Shown here: one piece after another, positions 1 to 8,060 of the stretch
Numbering within the stretch: the first letter of the stretch is position 1
Layout of the letters: every line of letters starts with the position of its first letter
DNA from: an uncultured Alphaproteobacteria bacterium
GTDB lineage: Bacteria; Pseudomonadota; Alphaproteobacteria; Rs-D84
Direction of reading: 5' to 3'
Assembly (NCBI GenBank): GCA_944389515.1
Contig: CALXMQ010000007.1
Location: 1-50,572 of the forward strand
Length of the DNA stretch: 50,572 nt
Translations under genes and position numbers: made by a program
The notes under the pieces: model-generated
The model's database searches: none
The model's input: the letters and a program-made list of their open reading frames with translations, nothing else
What the model was told of the DNA's origin: nothing

Positions 1-167
1 CGATTCGTCAAAGGGGGAAACCCCGGCGACGGGGTGAAAACCCCATGGGGTTCAGGGATTCAGACTCCCTCCTACATTCTCTCTCCTCTGGACTCTGGGC
101 CCCACAAGACAGTTTAGAATGCCCATTTCTTTTTCTCCTTTCCTTCCTTTCGGGGCATTCGGAAACA
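1..167. other. Unassigned left edge, upstream of a terminator
   Basis: No convincing reading frame is present. The stretch is GC-richer than its surroundings and holds G/C runs able to pair (several GGGG/CCCC blocks in the first 50 bases) and a long-range pairing of GAATGCCC (117-124) with GGGGCATTC (152-160). It ends at a strong rightward terminator, so it is probably the 3' part of a transcript, either a structured RNA or an untranslated tail, entering from outside the window. I could not match it to tmRNA, RNase P, SRP or 6S RNA. Confidence 0.35.
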
Positions 168-194
168 CCGGCGGAAAACCGCCGGCGTTTTTTT
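168..194 (+). terminator. Rho-independent terminator, rightward
   Basis: A perfect 7-bp stem CCGGCGG/CCGCCGG with an AAAA loop is followed within two bases by a run of seven T. It would end whatever transcript enters from the left edge. Confidence 0.8.
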
Positions 195-196
195 AT

Positions 197-221
197 AAAA
201 AAAATCGCCCAAATGGGCGAT
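197..221 (-). terminator. Terminator of the FKBP lipoprotein gene
   Basis: The stem ATCGCCCA/TGGGCGAT with a two-base loop lies 6 bases beyond the stop codon of the leftward gene. Its leftward side is followed by a run of A on the plus strand (T on the transcript). Confidence 0.75.
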
Positions 222-227
222 TATTTA

Positions 228-557
228 TTATTGTTTTACGATTTCATTGACTGTGACGGTGAATACCACATCTTGCCCAGCCAATTCAGGAACATAATTT
301 TCTGGGAACGTAATATTGATATCACGTGTTTCGCCCTGTTCCATACCAATCAGTTGTTCTTCAAACCCAGGAACAAATTGACCACTGCCCAAAACCAATG
401 GGAAATTTGTTGCGGTGCCACCTTCGAATGCGACGCCGTCTTTATACCCAGCGAAATCAATTACAACCGTATCACCATTTTGTGCGCCAGCATTACTGTC
501 ACACGCTGTTAAAAACATTGCACCGCAAATTGCGAACGCAGACATCAGTTTTTTCAT
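228..557 (-). CDS. FKBP-type peptidyl-prolyl isomerase lipoprotein
   Basis: A 109-aa protein. It starts with a lipoprotein signal peptide (MKKLMSAFAICG...) whose lipobox LTAC places the lipidated cysteine near residue 19. The rest is a compact FKBP fold close to the PPIase domain of trigger factor: GDTVVIDFAGYKDG, then FVPGFEEQLIGMEQGE, and a final VVFTVTVNEI strand. It should act as a periplasmic, membrane-anchored prolyl isomerase or chaperone. The ATG at 557 is chosen over the one at 569 because a GGGGGAT ribosome-binding site precedes it and the signal peptide then begins properly. It lies 29 bp downstream of another lipoprotein gene and probably shares its transcript. The FKBP call is firm; enzyme activity is inferred. 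Confidence 0.85.
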   Translation of the reverse strand: MKKLMSAFAICGAMFLTACDSNAGAQNGDTVVIDFAGYKDGVAFEGGTATNFPLVLGSGQFVPGFEEQLIGMEQGETRDINITFPENYVPELAGQDVVFTVTVNEIVKQ

Positions 558-586
558 ACTATCCCCCATTTTTCTTGTTGATTATT

Positions 587-1150
587 TTAATTGTTATATA
601 CGCATCTGAAACCGTATTCACGCATGGTTGACCCTTCGGCTTCGACCCGATAGTCAAAAAATGGTGTTGGGCGCATAACATCAAATGACGGACGGTCGTA
701 TACCATTACAATACTGTCCGCGTTACGGCCACATATACGTTTCATTTCATAATCTGCAACCTTGGCCAAAACGGTACGGGCATCGCCATCAATATCCATA
801 CCATCAGCGTTTTGTATCAGCCGCAGGCGCATTTCACGTAAATCGGTATTTCCCAACAATATTTGTACGCGTACCATCGTGCCACGGTATTCTTGCCACC
901 GTGTTTCCATACGCGATGTATTCCAACGATTGTTGCTGGCTTCTTTTTCTGCATCTGTTTTCGGTTTATACGAATCAATATTAGAATATTCGTTTTCAGA
1001 TTGCATAAAAGTACTGGTTCTTTCATTGTATAATGGCGCATCGGCACCACCCTGGGCAAAATCATCTGTGTTATATGGCGTATCAGCCCCAGTATTACAC
1101 GCACCCAACACAAATGCAGAACACAGCATAAACAGCAAAGTTTTCTTCAT
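587..1150 (-). CDS. Hypothetical lipoprotein
   Basis: A 187-aa protein of no family I recognise. The N-terminus is a clear lipoprotein signal (MKKTLLFMLCSAF) with lipobox LGAC, so it should be lipidated at about Cys18 and sit on the periplasmic face or outer membrane. The mature part is polar; the last 110 residues look folded and hold two cysteines that could pair (MKRICGRNAD and the C-terminal YGFRCVYNN). The start at 1150 is preceded by GAGAGAT at good spacing; the upstream ATG at 1189 would give a basic extension before the signal peptide and is rejected. It is first in a probable two-gene operon with the FKBP lipoprotein. Confidence 0.8.
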   Translation of the reverse strand: MKKTLLFMLCSAFVLGACNTGADTPYNTDDFAQGGADAPLYNERTSTFMQSENEYSNIDSYKPKTDAEKEASNNRWNTSRMETRWQEYRGTMVRVQILLGNTDLREMRLRLIQNADGMDIDGDARTVLAKVADYEMKRICGRNADSIVMVYDRPSFDVMRPTPFFDYRVEAEGSTMREYGFRCVYNN

Positions 1151-1170
1151 TTTTATCTCTCTTTTTTTCA

Positions 1171-1199
1171 ATTTTATCAAATAAAGCATTTTGATTCAA
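1171..1199 (-). promoter_or_regulatory. Promoter for the lipoprotein pair
   Basis: On the minus strand, TTGAAT (1194-1199), a 17-bp spacer and TAAAAT (1171-1176), with a start predicted near 1164. Its -35 box overlaps that of the divergent virB11 promoter. Confidence 0.55.
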
Positions 1200-1219
1200 G
1201 TCACGATTTATGATAAAAT
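1191..1219 (+). promoter_or_regulatory. Promoter for the VirB11-like gene, possibly leaderless
   Basis: TTGATT (1191-1196), a 17-bp spacer and TAAAAT (1214-1219). The predicted transcription start falls at 1226-1227, on the ATG of the downstream gene, which has no ribosome-binding site. Confidence 0.5.
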
Positions 1220-1226
1220 TAGTCTG

Positions 1227-2186
1227 ATGTCAAATGTTGTATTGGATTCTTTGCTAAAACCTCTGGAAGAATTCTATAAACCGTCGTTTGTAGAAGAAAT
1301 CGCCATCAATCATGCTGGCGAAGTATGGATGCGTTTGCATGGTGCACGTGTTCCATGGGTTGCATATAATGCCGAAGTTTTAACAAAGCAATACTTGATT
1401 GATTTAATTCATACGGTCGCGAATATATACGAACGCCCATTTGACCCAATACATGGCATGCCGGTGGTTTATGCCACGTTACCTGGCAATCACAGATTTA
1501 CTGCCATTGCGGGTCCAAATGTGCAATATGATGATCGGGATATAACTGGTGGCGTCGCATTAAATATTCGTGGGACATCTGCACCAGACACGTCGTTTGA
1601 AAACTATCATTTGAAACGTGGCGAAAAATTGATAAAGGTTAAACCACGTGAATCTGTGCGTCCAGATGACCCATACGATCGATTGATGTCCGCCATAAAT
1701 GATGGCAGTCCTATTTTAATCAGCGGCGCAACCGCAACTGGGAAAACAACGTTTTTGAATCATATGTTGACACTGATTGATAAAAACAGTCGTGTGATTA
1801 CGGTCGAAGACGCACGTGAAATTCGTGTACCCCAGCCTAACCGTGTGCATTTTGTGTTATCACGTACAGAACAAACCAATGATTTTAATTATGCACGATT
1901 GCTGGATTTGGTTGTTCGTATGACCCCAGATGTTATTATTGGTGGTGAAATTTCAACTGATAATGCGGCGGTGTTATGGGAAATGCTGGGCACAGGTCAC
2001 GATCATTTTTACACAACAATTCATGCAGAAAGTGCCGAAGCGGCATATGCCGCATTTGCAGACCGTATTTTACATACCCAACCGGCATATGACCGCAGTG
2101 ATTTAATTGCTGAAATGAAAAAGAAAATACGTGTGGTACAATTATCACGCGATGGGGCCTTGCGCGCGGTAACAGAAGTGGTATAA
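1227..2186 (+). CDS. VirB11-family secretion/conjugation ATPase
   Basis: A 319-aa P-loop ATPase of the VirB11/TrbB/CpaF superfamily, the hexameric motor at the cytoplasmic base of type IV secretion and related machines. The order of motifs is right: an N-terminal domain (1-150), Walker A GATATGKT at about 167-174, Asp box ITVEDAREI, the arginine-rich PNRVHFVLSRTEQTND stretch, Walker B DVIIGGE, and a His box TGHDHFYTTIHAESAEA. Length matches VirB11 (320-350 aa). Start 1227 is preferred: a TTG at 1191 would add 12 residues and lies inside the probable promoter. No other secretion gene is adjacent, only a small unknown ORF, so the ATPase is an orphan here; its partners may lie elsewhere. Confidence 0.88.
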   Translation: MSNVVLDSLLKPLEEFYKPSFVEEIAINHAGEVWMRLHGARVPWVAYNAEVLTKQYLIDLIHTVANIYERPFDPIHGMPVVYATLPGNHRFTAIAGPNVQYDDRDITGGVALNIRGTSAPDTSFENYHLKRGEKLIKVKPRESVRPDDPYDRLMSAINDGSPILISGATATGKTTFLNHMLTLIDKNSRVITVEDAREIRVPQPNRVHFVLSRTEQTNDFNYARLLDLVVRMTPDVIIGGEISTDNAAVLWEMLGTGHDHFYTTIHAESAEAAYAAFADRILHTQPAYDRSDLIAEMKKKIRVVQLSRDGALRAVTEVV

Positions 2187-2219
2187 TAAACCCCAGAATA
2201 AAAGCATAGGAGTTTTATT

Positions 2220-2435
2220 ATGCCCGAAGAACCACTGGATATCACAAATCCAAATATACGTTTACAAACACCAGATATTGATGAAAAATTGCGACAATTC
2301 GAAGAACAAAAAATGCGTGCCGCAGAACAACGCGAAGCTGAATTGTTAAACAAAACTGGCTTCATAGACGTTTTTATCGACATGATTGATAATATAAAAA
2401 AACGATTTACAAAAAATCATGTACGCCAAAAATAA
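2220..2435 (+). CDS. Small hypothetical protein downstream of VirB11-like ATPase
   Basis: A 71-aa protein with an AGGAG ribosome-binding site, 33 bp after the VirB11-like gene and before a shared terminator, so it is probably co-transcribed. The middle (DEKLRQFEEQKMRAAEQREAE) is a charged helix or coiled coil. The C-terminal part (TGFIDVFIDMIDNIKKRF) could be an amphipathic membrane-binding helix. No family is recognised; the position suggests an accessory of the ATPase, which is inference. Confidence 0.7.
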   Translation: MPEEPLDITNPNIRLQTPDIDEKLRQFEEQKMRAAEQREAELLNKTGFIDVFIDMIDNIKKRFTKNHVRQK

Positions 2436-2460
2436 AAATCGCCCCATATGGGGCGATTTT
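2433..2460. terminator. Bidirectional terminator between convergent genes
   Basis: The stem AAAATCGCCCCA/TGGGGCGATTTT has an AT-rich flank on both sides, so it can serve both the rightward small gene and the leftward SHOCT protein gene. Confidence 0.8.
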
Positions 2461-2780
2461 TATTCATGTAACAATCTGGATTTCATGCGTTCATATTCAG
2501 ATTTTGTGATAACTTTATCTTTATATAACTTAGATAATTTTTCTAATTTATCTAATTCATCACCGCCCAAACAATCGCCACGCCATACCAGTGATAATAT
2601 CAATGCCACAAACCATGTCACACCAAAGAATATCCCCAGTATCGACAAAACAACAATTATCGTTTTTTCTGTGCCGCATATGCCACGCGCATTTGCAATC
2701 ATGATTGGAATTGCCAAAAAAGCGACACATACAATCGCGATAAAAAACATGATAAAAAATGCAATTATTGCCTCTGCCAT
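2460..2780 (-). CDS. Two-TM protein with C-terminal SHOCT domain, superinfection-immunity-like
   Basis: A 106-aa membrane protein. Residues 3-30 form one hydrophobic segment and about 40-66 another (TIIVVLSILGIFFGVTWFVA), resembling the two-helix region of the superinfection immunity family (GTEKTIIVVLSILG... followed by WFVALILSLVW). The tail (LDKLEKLSKLYKDKVITKSEYERMKSRLL) is a SHOCT motif, a short helical element frequent at C-termini of small bacterial proteins. Function is unproven. The GC-rich Shine-Dalgarno GGGGGAT precedes the ATG. Confidence 0.7.
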   Translation of the reverse strand: MAEAIIAFFIMFFIAIVCVAFLAIPIMIANARGICGTEKTIIVVLSILGIFFGVTWFVALILSLVWRGDCLGGDELDKLEKLSKLYKDKVITKSEYERMKSRLLHE

Positions 2781-2834
2781 TTATCCCCCCTTTTTTATTT
2801 ATACATGTATTATATTATAATTCATGCATGCAAT

Positions 2835-5048
2835 CTACATAAAATTCTGGGGATTCACATCAATTTTTATACGCACATTTGCCGGCACACGAACACGTCC
2901 CAACCAATGCGACACAACTGGTTGCAACATTGCACGCGCATCGCCAGACACCAAAAAACGCATTCGATACCAATTACGAACCTGATAAATCTGGGCGGCA
3001 ATCGGCCCCATAATTTTAACACCATTGGCATTTGGGGCCGCCGCCGACAATGTGGCACAAAAATTTTTTAATGTTTGTTCTTTGGAAGATTCTATAATCA
3101 ATGCAATCAGTTGACCATATGGCGGCATTTTTGCAACACGACGTGCCGCCATATCATTTGCCATAAACGCATCGCGATTTCCATCACATATCGCGTGCAA
3201 AACAGGATTATCAGGTTGGTACGTTTGCAACAATACACGTCCCGGCGCATCACCACGTCCGGCACGACCAGCCACCTGGAACAGTTGTTGAAAAGTATGT
3301 TCTGGGGCACGAAAATCTGTGCCAAACAATCCCATATCTGCATCAACCACACCAACCAATGTCAAGTTAGGAAAATGGTGACCTTTGGCTAAAATTTGGG
3401 TACCAATTACAACATCGATTTCACCGCTTTCCATTTTATGCACAATGCGTTCCAGTGCCTGGCGCGATAAAATTGTATCACTGGACACCAATGCGGTGCG
3501 TGCCGATGGAAATTTAATTGCGACCTCTTCTTGGATTTTTTCCAGCCCAACACCACGAAAAGATACCGCATCACCACAAACTGGGCACTTGTCTGGCATA
3601 TTCATGGTGCGGCCACACATATGGCATAATAATTTCCCCAGATGTTTATGATATGTCATACCAACACTGCAATCAGGACATTGGGACACCCAGCCGCACT
3701 TTTTACACTGTACAATCGGTGCAAAACCACGCCGATTTATAAACAGCATTATTTGGTGCCCTGCCCCCAATGTTTCGCGCATTGCATCACATAAAATTGG
3801 TGATAAATATCCAGTATGTGGTGGCGCGGTATCTGTATCAGTTGGCAAAGTATATTGTTCTGGTCGATTTTCACGCATATCGATTGTTTCAATCGTTGGC
3901 AAAGATGCACCACCAAAACGTGATGTCAATTTTAATTGCGTATATTTTCCATCTGCAACATTTTGCAATGTTTCGGCCGATGGGGTTGCACTGGCCAACA
4001 CAATGGGAAATCCAGAAATTTTTGCGCGCAATACCGCCATATCACGCGCATGATAATTGCCCATATCTTCTTGCTTGTATGACGTATCGTGTTCTTCGTC
4101 AACAACAATCAGCCCCAAATTTTGCCATGGCAAAAACAAAGCACTGCGCGTACCAACAACCATACGAATTTTTCCACGTAATACCCCACGCCAAATATCA
4201 CGCCGCCGAGATGCGGTTAAATTACTGTGCCATACAACAGGTGGGGCACCAAATCGCGCCGCATATCGCGACATAAATTGCGCAGTCAGTGCAATTTCGG
4301 GCATCATCAATAATACAGATTCACCACGATTATATGCGCGCCACGCAGCATCAAAATAAACCTGGGTTTTGCCACTGCCTGTGATTCCATCTAATAAATA
4401 TGCAGAAAATCCGCCGCGTTCGATTGCACAACCAATTTCGTTCGCGGCATCAGATTGTTCCGCGTTTAATTGCACATTGCCCATATCGCGGTATTCGTAT
4501 TCGGTAACATCTGTATTTTTTACGCGCGCAGACACTGGAATCAATATACCGCGTGACACCATGCCACGAACAACAGATGCACTGACGTGCGCAATGTTTT
4601 GAATATCAGAAAGACTCATTACATCATTATCATTTGATGCAAATGCATCTGCGACCGCAATACGGGAATCGGTCATACGTGCATTTGTATCATTATTATA
4701 TGCATATAACTGTTCCATGCGTGGGGGTGAAAAAGCATCTGGGACATTTACAATTAAACGTAAAACCCCACCAGGTGTCATCAATGTCCAATCTGACATT
4801 TTCTGAATCCATTGTAAATCAGAAACAGACATATGTTCTGGGAATACATCCATAACAGATTTTATTTTTTCTGGGGGTAAATTACTGTCCCCGATACCGT
4901 ATACAACACCAATATATGAACGGTTCATAACACTGACACGGACAAAATTTCCCAAATCTGCCGGCGCAGTTAAACGATAATCGTAACCGGTATTTACAAC
5001 ATTTGGAATTAAAACTTTTACAATATCCCCTGATTTGAACATGTCCAT
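2835..5048 (-). CDS. priA: Primosomal replication restart helicase PriA
   Basis: A 737-aa superfamily 2 DNA helicase that rebuilds the replisome at stalled forks. The N-terminal 3'-binding domain (about 5-105, KVLIPNVVNTGYDYRL) is followed by Walker A GITGSGKT at about 221-228, Walker B DEEH at about 317-320 and SATPSAE. The zinc-binding insertion has its cysteines between about 448 and 491 (CKKCGW, CPDC, CHMCGR, CPVC). The helicase C part contains QVAGRAGRG. The start at 5048 (M-D-M-F-K-S-G-D) matches the family N-terminus; upstream ATGs would add unrelated residues and run into the divergent kinase gene. No good ribosome-binding site is visible, so 5042 is an alternative start. Confidence 0.95.
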   Translation of the reverse strand: MDMFKSGDIVKVLIPNVVNTGYDYRLTAPADLGNFVRVSVMNRSYIGVVYGIGDSNLPPEKIKSVMDVFPEHMSVSDLQWIQKMSDWTLMTPGGVLRLIVNVPDAFSPPRMEQLYAYNNDTNARMTDSRIAVADAFASNDNDVMSLSDIQNIAHVSASVVRGMVSRGILIPVSARVKNTDVTEYEYRDMGNVQLNAEQSDAANEIGCAIERGGFSAYLLDGITGSGKTQVYFDAAWRAYNRGESVLLMMPEIALTAQFMSRYAARFGAPPVVWHSNLTASRRRDIWRGVLRGKIRMVVGTRSALFLPWQNLGLIVVDEEHDTSYKQEDMGNYHARDMAVLRAKISGFPIVLASATPSAETLQNVADGKYTQLKLTSRFGGASLPTIETIDMRENRPEQYTLPTDTDTAPPHTGYLSPILCDAMRETLGAGHQIMLFINRRGFAPIVQCKKCGWVSQCPDCSVGMTYHKHLGKLLCHMCGRTMNMPDKCPVCGDAVSFRGVGLEKIQEEVAIKFPSARTALVSSDTILSRQALERIVHKMESGEIDVVIGTQILAKGHHFPNLTLVGVVDADMGLFGTDFRAPEHTFQQLFQVAGRAGRGDAPGRVLLQTYQPDNPVLHAICDGNRDAFMANDMAARRVAKMPPYGQLIALIIESSKEQTLKNFCATLSAAAPNANGVKIMGPIAAQIYQVRNWYRMRFLVSGDARAMLQPVVSHWLGRVRVPANVRIKIDVNPQNFM

Positions 5049-5100
5049 AAAGTACTTGTTTTTTTCGTTTTTTTCAATACTATTTATATCATTAAAAACC

Positions 5101-5823
5101 ATGGCAATGTGGAAATTATTTTTTGAAACGTGCGATATATTATGCGCACTGATTCCAAACCGACGTTTACGCCGGCGTATTCGTGAACAACAATTATTTG
5201 ATTGGCGCAATAAATATAACGCATTGCGTAAAAAATTTCCTGAATTGAATTTTCGTCACACTCGCATGATAAAGGGCGGTTGGAATATCGGGTTTATTGT
5301 TGATAATAAATATGTATTCAAAATCAGAAAATTTTATGATTCTTCGATTCCAACAGGTAAAATTATGCGCGAAAAAAGAATCACAGATGCGTTTGCACAT
5401 ATATCACCACTGCGCATACCAAAGATAGATGTCGTGCGCGCTGGGAAGTATACTTTTTACAAATACGATTTTATTCCTGGAAAAAATATGAACCTGTTCC
5501 CCAGTCGGGTAATTGAAAACCACGCATGGGATTGGGGGCAACAGTTGGCTGAATTTATATACGCCATACACAATGCACGACCGGTGGAAATTGACGATTT
5601 GCGTGGAACAACGCCGGGTGATGGGTGGAATCACAACGATTTATGTAACAATATAATTGTTGATAAAAAAACAATGAAAATTATTGGTGTTATTGATTGG
5701 GAATATTCTGGTTGGGGAACATTGGAAACAGAATTCAGAAATGCCGTTGCGTATTCGAAACGCGTTAAACAATCTGGAATCCAGGTTGCCATAATGTCAC
5801 ATTATAAAGCATTGGCTGAATAA
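5101..5823 (+). CDS. Aminoglycoside phosphotransferase/choline kinase-like protein
   Basis: A 240-aa kinase-fold protein. Visible signatures are the N-lobe glycine segment KGGWNIGFIVDNKYVFKIRK, with Lys as the ATP-binding residue, the Brenner motif HNDLCNNIIVD at about residues 178-188 (usual HGDxxxxN with G replaced by N), and the metal-binding GVIDWEYSG. Such APH-family proteins phosphorylate small molecules such as sugars, choline or antibiotics. The substrate cannot be read from the sequence. The preferred start is ATG 5101 (MAMWKLFFE); an earlier ATG at 5035 would overlap priA. It is divergent from priA with about 50 bp between starts. Confidence 0.8.
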   Translation: MAMWKLFFETCDILCALIPNRRLRRRIREQQLFDWRNKYNALRKKFPELNFRHTRMIKGGWNIGFIVDNKYVFKIRKFYDSSIPTGKIMREKRITDAFAHISPLRIPKIDVVRAGKYTFYKYDFIPGKNMNLFPSRVIENHAWDWGQQLAEFIYAIHNARPVEIDDLRGTTPGDGWNHNDLCNNIIVDKKTMKIIGVIDWEYSGWGTLETEFRNAVAYSKRVKQSGIQVAIMSHYKALAE

Positions 5824-5828
5824 TAATA

Positions 5829-5857
5829 TTGACAAAACTTTTGTTTTGTACTATATA
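5829..5857 (+). promoter_or_regulatory. Consensus sigma70-type promoter for the paralog pair
   Basis: Perfect -35 TTGACA (5829-5834), 17-bp spacer, -10 TATATA (5852-5857). Predicted start is near 5864, 25 bases before the ATG at 5889. Confidence 0.75.
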
Positions 5858-5888
5858 AATAACAGTCAATTATACATGGTGGCAAAAA

Positions 5889-6494
5889 ATGACCCAAGAA
5901 GAATTAGAAGCAACAAACAAACGTATTTTTGCAGAATACACACAATATATAACGAAAAAGTTTCTGGATAAATACGGCACATCATATGCAAATGCGGAAT
6001 CTGTGCGTAATTATTGGCGCGACACAGCACAATACAGCCCAGAAATTGAAAATTTTTTAGTATTTGAAACCAAGGTTTTTATCAGAATATTTGCCCCCAC
6101 CAATAATACATGGGCATTACATAAACTGATTACAGGAATATCTGATTATTTGTCTGCATATGTAAAAAAGGCACCCGATACTGGTTCACGTAATCGCGCA
6201 CGTAAAAAATTATACAAAATATTATATAAACAGTCTGCGCATGTTCAGCATATTATTATACAAAAACAAGCCGCCAAAGAAGCGGCGCGCAAAAAACATG
6301 CTGATGCAGTGGCAAAAAATCAAGCAAATCGTGAATATACGCAACGGATGCAGGCGGCCGCGGCGGCGTGCACAGAAAATGCCGGGGTGGGTACATCTAT
6401 CAAGCAGAAAAGACCGCGCATACGCGTACAATCATCAGATTTACAAAATACAATCAACCGCATTATTGAAAAAACACAAAATCAGACACGATAA
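5889..6494 (+). CDS. Hypothetical protein, paralog A of a tandem pair
   Basis: A 201-aa protein with no recognised domain. The N-terminal half (about 15-110) is helical, and the segment YTQYITKKFLDKYG...YANAESVRNYW...EIENFLVFETKVFIRI is clearly homologous to the next gene. The C-terminal half is basic and alanine-rich (AAKEAARKKHADAVAKNQ), probably an extended helix or nucleic-acid-binding tail. No signal peptide or membrane segment is seen, so it should be cytoplasmic. A strong promoter lies directly upstream; the ribosome-binding site GGTGG is modest. Confidence 0.75.
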   Translation: MTQEELEATNKRIFAEYTQYITKKFLDKYGTSYANAESVRNYWRDTAQYSPEIENFLVFETKVFIRIFAPTNNTWALHKLITGISDYLSAYVKKAPDTGSRNRARKKLYKILYKQSAHVQHIIIQKQAAKEAARKKHADAVAKNQANREYTQRMQAAAAACTENAGVGTSIKQKRPRIRVQSSDLQNTINRIIEKTQNQTR

Positions 6495-6505
6495 AGGATT
6501 TGCCA

Positions 6506-7057
6506 ATGAACAAAAACAATAAAAAACAAACTGCGGCCCAAAAATTATTTGCCAGTTATACAATATATATAACTGATATAATGTTGGAAGAATACGGTCC
6601 TTCGTACGCAACACGCGCAGAAATACGCAATACTTGGCGGTATAAAATTCCATATACCAATGAAATTGAAAACTTTCTGATATTCAAAACTAAAATGTAT
6701 ATCAGATTATTAGATACCCGGGATTCAAATTCTACGAACCCACAATTTTTAGATGCACTGACACAACTGATGGCGGATTATTTATCTGCATATACAATGC
6801 ATAATCCCGAAAAACTGAGCAGAAAGAAAGCCAAAGAAATATTAAAGCAAGCATTGTATGATAATTCCGCGTATATTCAAAGCCTGCTGGAACATCAGGA
6901 AATCATGCGCGAACTGCGTGATAAACGTAAAAACAGCACTTATAAAAAACCGTCCAGAAACAAACAAAGACAACAACAAGATACAAAAAGAAAATTTCAA
7001 AATATAAAACAGCAAAATAACTGTAAAATCATTGAAATAAAAATAAAACAAAGATAA
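6506..7057 (+). CDS. Hypothetical protein, paralog B of a tandem pair
   Basis: A 183-aa protein homologous to the gene before it: YTIYITDIMLEEYG, YATRAEIRNTW and EIENFLIFKTKMYIRL align without gaps to the first copy. The tail after residue 135 is different but also very basic and Gln/Lys-rich (NKQRQQQDTKRKFQNIKQQN). ATG 6506 follows AAAGGA at ideal spacing, and the gap to the preceding gene is 11 bp, so the two form an operon from one tandem duplication. The function is unknown. A conserved head with divergent basic tails suggests two related nucleic-acid- or membrane-binding adaptors, which is inference. Confidence 0.75.
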   Translation: MNKNNKKQTAAQKLFASYTIYITDIMLEEYGPSYATRAEIRNTWRYKIPYTNEIENFLIFKTKMYIRLLDTRDSNSTNPQFLDALTQLMADYLSAYTMHNPEKLSRKKAKEILKQALYDNSAYIQSLLEHQEIMRELRDKRKNSTYKKPSRNKQRQQQDTKRKFQNIKQQNNCKIIEIKIKQR

Positions 7058-7059
7058 AC

Positions 7060-7092
7060 AAATCCCCCATTATTTTATTATATGGGGGATTT
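7060..7092. terminator. Hairpin between convergent genes
   Basis: The stem AAATCCCCCATA/TATGGGGGATTT encloses an 8-base AT loop and lies 3 bases after the rightward stop. The stem overlaps the last codons of miaA, so the same hairpin probably ends both transcripts, although the T-tract is short. Confidence 0.6.
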
Positions 7093-7936
7093 CCATATCT
7101 GGACAAAATTGTGTGCGAAACCATGTTTTTTGGCGTTTTGCATACTGGTTCGTCTTGGTTATCCAATCAGAAATACATTGTTCACGCGAAATATCACCAC
7201 GTAAATATGAACATAGTTGTGCCGCACCAATCGCACGTGACGAATCCCAATCCGCAGCAATTATGGCGCGCGCTTCGTCCAATGCACCACCATCTATCAT
7301 TTTTGGAATACGCGCCGCAATTCTGGGGCGCAGTTCGGACATTTCTGGATTTATCAATATTTTATATGGTGTTGGCGTGATTGCGCCACTGCGTGGTAAT
7401 TGTTGCCAATCTGTTAAATGACGACCGGTTTGCAAAAAAACTTCTAGTGCACGGGCAACACGTTGCGGATCAGTCGCCTTGAAATCATGTGGCAACATTT
7501 GTCGTGCCGCATGTAAATCATCTGACACCATTTTACGTGCGCGCGTACGATTTTCTGCTGATATATCAGGCATTGGCGAAATTCCATTTATAATCGCATT
7601 TATGTAATATCCAGTACCCCCAACAAATATAGGGATGCGCCCTGACCCACGCGCGGCGTCATATTCACGACGCGCCATTTCTAAATAATCTGCAACACTG
7701 ATTTGTACATTTAATGGCAATATAGAAAATAATCTGTATGGGATGCCGTCCAGTTCATCTGTTACATCACGGGTGGCAAATGGACTGGCGGAAATATTTT
7801 CAATACCACGATAAATCTGGACACTGTCACAATTTATTACGACGCCGCCAATTTGGCGTGCCAACTGATGTGCGTATTCCGATTTGCCTGATGCGGTCGG
7901 CCCAGTAATTATATAAGATTCATGCATTTCAATCAT
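7070..7936 (-). CDS. miaA: tRNA dimethylallyltransferase MiaA
   Basis: A 288-aa enzyme that adds a dimethylallyl group to N6 of A37 in tRNAs reading U-initial codons. Seen: P-loop GPTASGKSE at about residues 12-20, the CDSVQIYRG segment with the DSxQ catalytic signature, VGGTGYYINAIINGI, and the family's C-terminal TKTNQYAKRQKTWFR. Length is usual (about 290-310). The start is either 7936 (MIEMHES) or 7927 (MHES); no ribosome-binding site decides. It converges on the hypothetical pair to the left. Confidence 0.95.
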   Translation of the reverse strand: MIEMHESYIITGPTASGKSEYAHQLARQIGGVVINCDSVQIYRGIENISASPFATRDVTDELDGIPYRLFSILPLNVQISVADYLEMARREYDAARGSGRIPIFVGGTGYYINAIINGISPMPDISAENRTRARKMVSDDLHAARQMLPHDFKATDPQRVARALEVFLQTGRHLTDWQQLPRSGAITPTPYKILINPEMSELRPRIAARIPKMIDGGALDEARAIIAADWDSSRAIGAAQLCSYLRGDISREQCISDWITKTNQYAKRQKTWFRTQFCPDMEIPHIIK

Positions 7937-7997
7937 CGGTTGAAATTATAGACGCCACTTGTAATAAATTCAAGCATAACCCAATCTAAATTTCAGA

Positions 7998-8025
7998 TTG
8001 CACATTTTTCACATAATGATAAAAT
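7998..8025 (+). promoter_or_regulatory. Promoter for GAPDH
   Basis: TTGCAC (7998-8003), 16-bp spacer, TAAAAT (8020-8025). The -35 box overlaps an imperfect dyad (AATCT...AGATT, 7983-7999) that could be an operator. Confidence 0.45.
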
Positions 8026-8060
8026 ACCACCGTCTGATATAAAAAACGAAAGGAATATAA

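Noticed and set aside
1..167. A tRNA-like or tmRNA 3' end at the left edge
   Set aside because: A T-arm-like AGGGA/TCCCT hairpin has the wrong loop (TTCAGAC lacks the fixed A58), and no acceptor end with CCA follows.
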